Of a DNA stretch of 64,000 nucleotides, positions 58,701 through 64,000 are shown in pieces; position 1 is the stretch's first letter, and each line of letters begins with the position of its first letter. The position numbers and the translations under genes were made by a program. Source of the stretch: Galeopsis tetrahit (taxonomy: Eukaryota > Streptophyta > Magnoliopsida > Lamiales > Lamiaceae); contig OY776121.1 in NCBI GenBank assembly GCA_963675135.1, forward strand, positions 76,592,875 through 76,656,874, in the 5' to 3' direction. The notes under the pieces are model-generated. The model did not search any database and was not told where the DNA came from. It was given only the letters and a program-made list of their open reading frames with translations.

Positions 58701-59563
58701 GGGTCAAACTATTTACACCTCCATTTCAGATTATGCACCCCACCTTTCATTTAATTAATATAATAATCATGCAAAAAATCGAAAATACCCTTCACTAAAA
58801 TACAACATACTAAATGCACCCCCTTACTGATACTGAACACATCCCTATTGTCATTCATCTCACCTTTTCCCTCAACTACTACTTCCGGTCGCTCTCCACA
58901 CCATTTTCGGTAACCAACAAACCAAAAAAAATACTTAGAAAAATTACAGATTTTTTTTTATAAATTTCGACCAATCAGTGTCGACCATATACACTTCTGT
59001 CGATAACGTTTTATCGGCGAAAGTGTATATGGTCGACACTGGTTGATCAGAAAAAAAAAATCAACCACTTTAGGTCGAAAATTAAAAAAAAAATGGAGGA
59101 GGTGGACGGAAACTGGGGAACGAAAAAAGAAAAGAAAAAGGCAAACCGGATCGGGGCGACGCCGGTGGATGGGGGATGAGAGCGGCCGAACGAGGACTGT
59201 GGAAACAAAATCTCAGAAAAAAAAGGGTGGGGAGAGGGAGGGACCGCGATGGCCCTGTGCAGTGGTTGGGCCGCCGCCGCAGGGGTGGGAGGAGGTCGGC
59301 CGAAGTAGAGGGAGGGGCGCGAAGGCCGGCGGTGGGGACGGCGGTGTGTGAAGGGATGGGGAGAAATGAAGAGAATGAAGAGATGGAGAGAAAGATTAAG
59401 TTTTGTTGTGGAGAATTAGGGTTTGGGAGGGTGTGGATAGTAATATGGATTTCATAGAGAAAATGATATTTATGATAATTAAGGGGGTGACCCGATTTTG
59501 AAGGAGTGTATAAATCGGGGGAAAGTGCATCTACGTGAAATGGAGGCGTAAATAGTCAAACCC
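58701..59563. mobile_element. Mutator-like element with GC-rich cargo and a hairpin
   Basis: Inverted ends: GGGTCAAACTATTTACACCT on the left and GGGTTTGACTATTTACGCCT as the reverse complement of the right, with CCATTTCA continuing on both. The flanks TTGAGTTTT (58692-58700) and ATGTGTTTT (59564-59572) match at 7 of 9, an aged 9-bp duplication. Inside are a large hairpin (58977-59040, listed separately) and a purine- and GC-rich block (59090-59440) with short open frames lacking domains. No transposase is present. Confidence 0.78.
58977..59040. repeat. 30-bp-arm hairpin inside the Mutator-like element
   Basis: The left arm 58977-59006 (AGTGTCGACCATATACACTT...) pairs with the right arm 59011-59040, leaving a 4-base loop CGTT; only about two or three mismatches were seen. 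Each arm contains the six-base palindrome GTCGAC. Confidence 0.85.
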
Positions 59564-59765
59564 ATGTGTTTTTTCGTACGCCCATTATAAGATTACCCAG
59601 GAATCTTTCAGTCCTTTGGTAGACTACATTAGGCCTTAGGGGGCCGGCCATTAGTGCATTGCAAACAAAGAGGGAGAAAAAAAATCATAAAAACTTTTTT
59701 TTTACATACCATTCAAGATTGTTTAATAATAACTCAATTCCATATCAAATAAGCTTAAACACTTT

Positions 59766-60090
59766 GGGGTGTTTGTTTTGAGACTCACACGTTCGGATGT
59801 GAATGTAACGTCCCCCGTCCTGTTCTAGTTCGAAATTTTATATTCGAATTTCACCATTCAACTTCATTCACCCCTAATAATACATACTCATATTCTTACA
59901 CAATTGATTTGACATAAAATTACATTATATAATATTATAATACATGACATCACCCACTCTTATACAATTGATTTGACATAAAGTTACATTATAGGAGTAT
60001 AACATTATAATACAACATTACATACTCTTACACAATTAATTTGACATAAAGTTACATCCTATCATACTCAAAATTCCTAAACAAACACAC
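59766..60090. mobile_element. MITE-like element
   Basis: Left end GGGGTGTTTGTTTTGAGAC; right end reverse complemented GTGTGTTTGTTTAGGAATTT. The interior has several near-tandem copies of a unit with TTGATTTGACATAAAATTAC and ACTCTTACACAATT (59890-60050). The motif also occurs in the element in DPH2 intron 8. Target duplication not clear. Confidence 0.45.
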
Positions 60091-60596
60091 AATCAATCAT
60101 AATTTCTCCATCCAGATTTCTCATGTGCTACATAGTCCCAAAAAAATTACCTCCTTTGAATCGATCGACTTGAAAAATTGCTAAGTTTACGGTACAAGAA
60201 TTTAAGTAGAAACGAAAAATAAGGAATAAGAATACAAATTTTTTCTATTTAAATAGTGATTGATGGTACAACGAGGGCCTATTTATAAATATCAGATGCT
60301 TAGGTGTCATTTTGTGATTAGATCATACACCCTATGGAGTGTACCCACTCACTTTTTTTTTTATTAATATATAATCGAAATGTAGGTCTAGTAACTTCCC
60401 TTGAACATTTGCAACTTTTGAATCACACATTTTCACACACGCCTTTTAATCTTATTCCTTCAAAGGCTTCTAGAAATAAAAAAAAATATTTCAGATTGAA
60501 CAATACTATTATATGTTCAGGTAAAAATCGATCCATACTAGTTATGCAAATGAATGCAAATCTTCTCATGTATCTTGTATATTGTCATAATGTATA
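60091..60596. other. Intergenic spacer
   Basis: AT-rich DNA between the MITE-like element and the last Copia element; no gene recognised. Confidence 0.45.
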
Positions 60597-60601
60597 TATA
60601 C

Positions 60602-61225
60602 TGTTATGAAATTATATCCACAAAGCAACTTCTTACAAATGATAAATCAAGACAACAAATAAATGTAAAGAATTAAAATAAATAAAAAACTCAAAGAAAA
60701 ACACGGAATTTACGTGTTTCGATCAAATGATCTACGTCCACGGAGGATAGAAGACTCTCTTCACTAAACACGAATGAAAGTTACAGATTACAAGTATACA
60801 CAAAGCTTGATCTCTCTTTCAAAACTCTCAATGCGTAACCTACAACATATGCACTAGATGGTGTATTTATACATGTACAATATATTGGATAACTGTCACT
60901 AACCGACTAATTAACTAACAGAAATAACCGAAATAAATTAACTCTGAAAATTAGAATTTCAGCAGACTTGACTCAGCTGATTTGGGATCAGCTGAGTTGG
61001 CTTCAGCAGACTTGGACCCCAACTGATCTGATCTGATCATCAAACGACTTGCATCAGCAGAGTTGTCCAAACTCACATCTAAGATTAGTTGACACCTATA
61101 ACAGACTACTAAACCTTATCAGCTGAGTTACACCTCGCTCAACTTTGCTGAACTCCAAGATTAGAAGACTATCTACTCTTCTGATAGCAGATCAGATGAC
61201 ATCTTATATTGCATTAATTCTAACA
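60602..61225 (-). repeat. 3' LTR of the decayed Copia element
   Basis: About 624 bp. It aligns with the 649-bp LTRs of the young element at both ends; its central part (60955-61190) instead carries CAGCAGACTTG, CAGCTGATTTG and CAGCTGAGTT variants. Confidence 0.85.
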
Positions 61226-61292
61226 ATTCTCCACCTTAATGCAAGATTGTCTTCTTCTCAGCCCTCCCCAAGGTTGTTTGTTCATTCTCTTC

Positions 61293-63999
61293 TTAATGAA
61301 CATCCCAGGTGCTAAGGTTTACCAACTCCATGCAATGGTTGAACTTATTGCTTGGTAATGCCTTAGTCAACATATCAGCTGCATTCTCTTCTGAAGCTAC
61401 CTTATGAACTTCAACAATGTTCTTCTCCAAGATGTCTCTAACAAAATGCAACTTCACATCAATGTGCTTTGACCTCTCATGAAACACTTGATGTTTTACT
61501 AGATGGATAGTGCTCTGATTATCACACAACACATGAACACTCTTCTGATTTATGCTAAAATCTCTCAGAATGCCCTTCAACCACATTGCTTCCTTCACAA
61601 CTTCTGTTAATGTTATGTATTCAGCTTCCGTAGTGGATAAGGTCACCATAGATTGTAAAGTTGCTCTTCAGGTGATAGCAGTGCCATACAATGTAAAAAC
61701 ATAACCAGATAAAGACTTCTTTGTATCTATGTTTCCAGCAAAATCAGAATCCACAAATCCAATGAGAGGACTCTTGGTAACAACTGACTTCTCAAACACT
61801 AATCCTAAGTCTTCTGATCCATTCAGATATCTTAGAATCTACTTCAAAGCTTCCCAGTGTAGTTTCCCTGGATTTTCCATGAATCTACTCACCATACTAA
61901 CAACATAGGCAAGATCTGGTCTGCTACAGACCATAGCATACATGAGACTTCCCACTTCATTGGCATAAGGAACAGTAAGCATCTGCTTCTTCTCTTCAAC
62001 TGTTTGAGGAGATTGCTTGACTGATAACTTGAATTGCTAACCAAAGGAAATACTAACCGGTCTGGACTGGTGCATAAGAAACCTTCTCAGGACCTTCTGA
62101 ATGTAACTCTTCTAGGATAGTAACAGCTTCCCTCATTTCCTATTTCTGAGAATATCCATCCCTAATATTCTCTTGGCTTCACCTAGGTCCTTTATCTCGA
62201 ACTTGCTACTCAGCTACTGCTTCAGCTGGGTAATCTTCCTCATACTCTTGCTAGCTATCAACATATCATCTACATAGATCAGTAGATAGGTGCTCTCTAG
62301 ATAATCTTGTTTACCAATATATACACATCCATCATATTTTCTTCTTAAGAAACCAATAGAAAACATGAAGATATCAAACTTTCTATACCATTGTTTAGGA
62401 CTCTGCTTGAGCCCATACAATGATTTCTTAAGCAAGCATACCTTACTTTCAGTTTCAGGCATGATTAACCCTTCTGGTTGATGCATATATATTGTTTCAG
62501 CTAGTTCTCCATGTAAAAATGCAGTTTTAACATCTAGCTGATGTAACTCAAGATCATTTTGAGCAACCTTAGACAAAAGTAATCTTATTGAACAGTGTTT
62601 AACAACATGAGAGAATACATCATTGAAGTCTATGTCTTCTCTTTGTGTGAATCCTCTTGCCACCAACCTGGCCTTGAATCTGATCTGCTCTCTAGCACCA
62701 CCAAATCCAACTTCAAGCTTCTTCTTGAACAGCCATCTGCAGCTGACCAACTTCTGGTTGTCTGATTTCTCCACAAGGATCCAGGTCTCATTCTTCTCTA
62801 AGGACTGCAACTCTTTTGACATAGCTGTTATCCACTGCTCTCTATCAGGACTGGTGATAGCTTCTCTATAGTTTATTGACTCATAATGCTCCACCTCTTC
62901 TGCTGTGATCAGAGCATATGACACAAGATCAGCTTGGCCAAACCTAAATGGGGGATGAATCTGCCTTCTGAGCCTATCTCTTGCAAGACTATAATTCCTC
63001 AAATCAGCAGGATTGTCCTCCATGGTATCATCTTCTGAATGATCTTCTAAATCATCTTCTGGTACCTGTTCTGGGATAACCTCATCTGGTGTGTCATCTC
63101 CCAGATCAGGTGGGTTGGCCACCTCCTCTGGTGCCAACTCATCTGATGTGGGAAACTCCACCTCAACTGAGAAACTCTCTTCTGACTCATTTACAGTTCT
63201 TCCATCTAGGTCATGGGAATTTCCATTGTGAGGATATCCCATTACCTTTTCATTAAAATCAACATCTCTGCTGATTATTAGTTTCTTATGACCTGGTTCA
63301 AGGCATCACAATCCATAGCCCTTGACACCTATTGGATAACCAATGGATATACATTTCAGAGCCCTTGGCTCAAGCTTATCCTGTCTGATATGGGCATAAG
63401 CTTGACATCCAAACACTTTAAGTTTTGAATAATCAGACAACTTGTCATACCAGATCCCATCCGGGGTTTTACCTTCTAAAGCAAATGATGGGGTTTTATT
63501 TATCAAATAACATGCAATACATACAGCTTCTCCCCAAAAACTTTTAGGTAATTTAACATCAGCTAACATGCATCTGACCCGTATTAGAATAGTTCTATTC
63601 ATTCTCTCTGCTAATCCATTTTGTTGTGGATTAAGAGGGACAGTTCTATGTAATGCCATTCTCTTTACAAAATTCATTGAATTCAGCTGATAGATACTCA
63701 AGGCCATTATCTGTCCTTAAATGTTTTAAGGACTTTCCTTTCTTGTTCTCTATCTCAAGTAGCCATTCTTTGAATTTTGTAAAGGCCTCACTCTTCTGTT
63801 TGAGAATGAACACTCAAACTTTTCTAGAATAGTAATCTATAATGGACATAAAATACTTACCTCCACCAATGGTTTCAGTTCTTGATGGTCCCCACACATC
63901 TGAATGAACATAATCCAGCATCTCCTTTGTGGTGTGCTCACAAAACTCCAGGTTTTTTAATGTCTTCTGGTGGAATGCCCCCTTCTTGGATAACTCCAT
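61293..63999 (-). pseudogene. Copia pol remnant with several stops and deletions
   Basis: Open pieces on the minus strand are 63999-63814 (integrase N-part), 63707-63306 (integrase, with GLAERMNRT), 63242-62214 (linker and RT, with YVDD) and 61649-61293 (RNase H, with STTEAEYITLTE). Between them are stops, including one near 63308 and others around 61810-62210. Against the sister element, about 5 bp are missing near 63650 (frameshift), and about 48 bp are missing near 63937, removing part of the HHCC zinc-binding segment. It cannot encode a working polyprotein. Confidence 0.9.
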
Positions 64000-64000
64000 C

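Larger units (their letters stand above)
60602..64000 (-). mobile_element. Decayed Copia element, cut by the window edge
   Basis: Same family as 51742-57184: one LTR (60602-61225, about 624 bp, TG...CA) followed by the same ATTCTCCACCTTAATGCAAG junction and colinear pol sequence on the minus strand. The 5' LTR and gag lie beyond 64000, so the target duplication cannot be checked; the candidate left half is TATAC at 60597-60601. The LTR is clearly diverged from the young element, especially in the U3 repeat region. Confidence 0.92.

Noticed and set aside
59043..59457. Lys/Arg/Gly-rich open frames of about 100 aa
   Set aside because: They overlap in two frames in purine-rich DNA inside a Mutator-like element and contain no known domain.

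Overview
The window is nuclear DNA from a flowering plant, most likely a eudicot. It is AT-rich, its genes are interrupted by short GT-AG introns, and it carries an Aux/IAA gene, a WAVE-DAMPENED2-like gene, plant-type Copia, hAT and Mutator-like elements, Stowaway-like MITEs and a tRNA-derived SINE. The species cannot be named from the sequence. Exon structures below were built by eye from reading frame, splice sites and family knowledge; no transcript or database evidence was available.

Genes, left to right: (1) DPH2, + strand, 10 coding exons, 183-4873, 490 aa, diphthamide synthesis. (2) An Aux/IAA auxin repressor, + strand, 5 exons, 11431-13422, 226 aa, with auxin-response-like promoter motifs. 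(3) A DUF1685 protein, - strand, 2 exons, 30031-29344, 201 aa. (4, 5) Two tandem paralogues of an unrecognised Ser-rich basic protein, - strand, 31649-31146 and 34528-34142. (6) A plastid-targeted, renalase-like FAD oxidoreductase, - strand, 8 exons, 39291-36308, 481 aa, with one apparent GC-AG intron, followed by a doubtful 81-aa two-exon reading frame (36184-35834). (7) A WVD2-like/TPX2-family microtubule protein, - strand, 6 coding exons, 41964-39883, 381 aa. These are unrelated housekeeping or developmental genes; no operon-like or shared-pathway logic links them.

The rest is largely transposon DNA. Segment 13952-24670 is a nest: one hAT transposon (about 3.7 kb once the insertions are subtracted) holds a 4.6 kb Copia element (14707-19297), a 1.27 kb non-autonomous hAT (20377-21645, inside the host transposase coding sequence) and a 1.17 kb Mutator-like element (23327-24494). 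Each insertion has its own target-site duplication. Segment 25575-29058 holds three non-autonomous Mutator-like elements in a row. Further right are a decayed hAT (47289-48016), a solo LTR (50337-51105), a nearly intact young Copia element on the - strand (51742-57184), a Mutator-like element with an internal hairpin (58701-59563), and a decayed relative of that Copia element that runs off the right edge (60602-64000). Two SINE copies (1576-1696 and 9979-10086) and several MITE-like elements lie in introns and intergenic DNA.

No rRNA, functional tRNA, CRISPR or organellar sequence was seen. The best candidates for a second look are the four-layer transposon nest, the Mutator-like cluster with GC-rich cargo, the repeat-rich LTR control region of the young Copia family, and the tandem pair of unrecognised genes.
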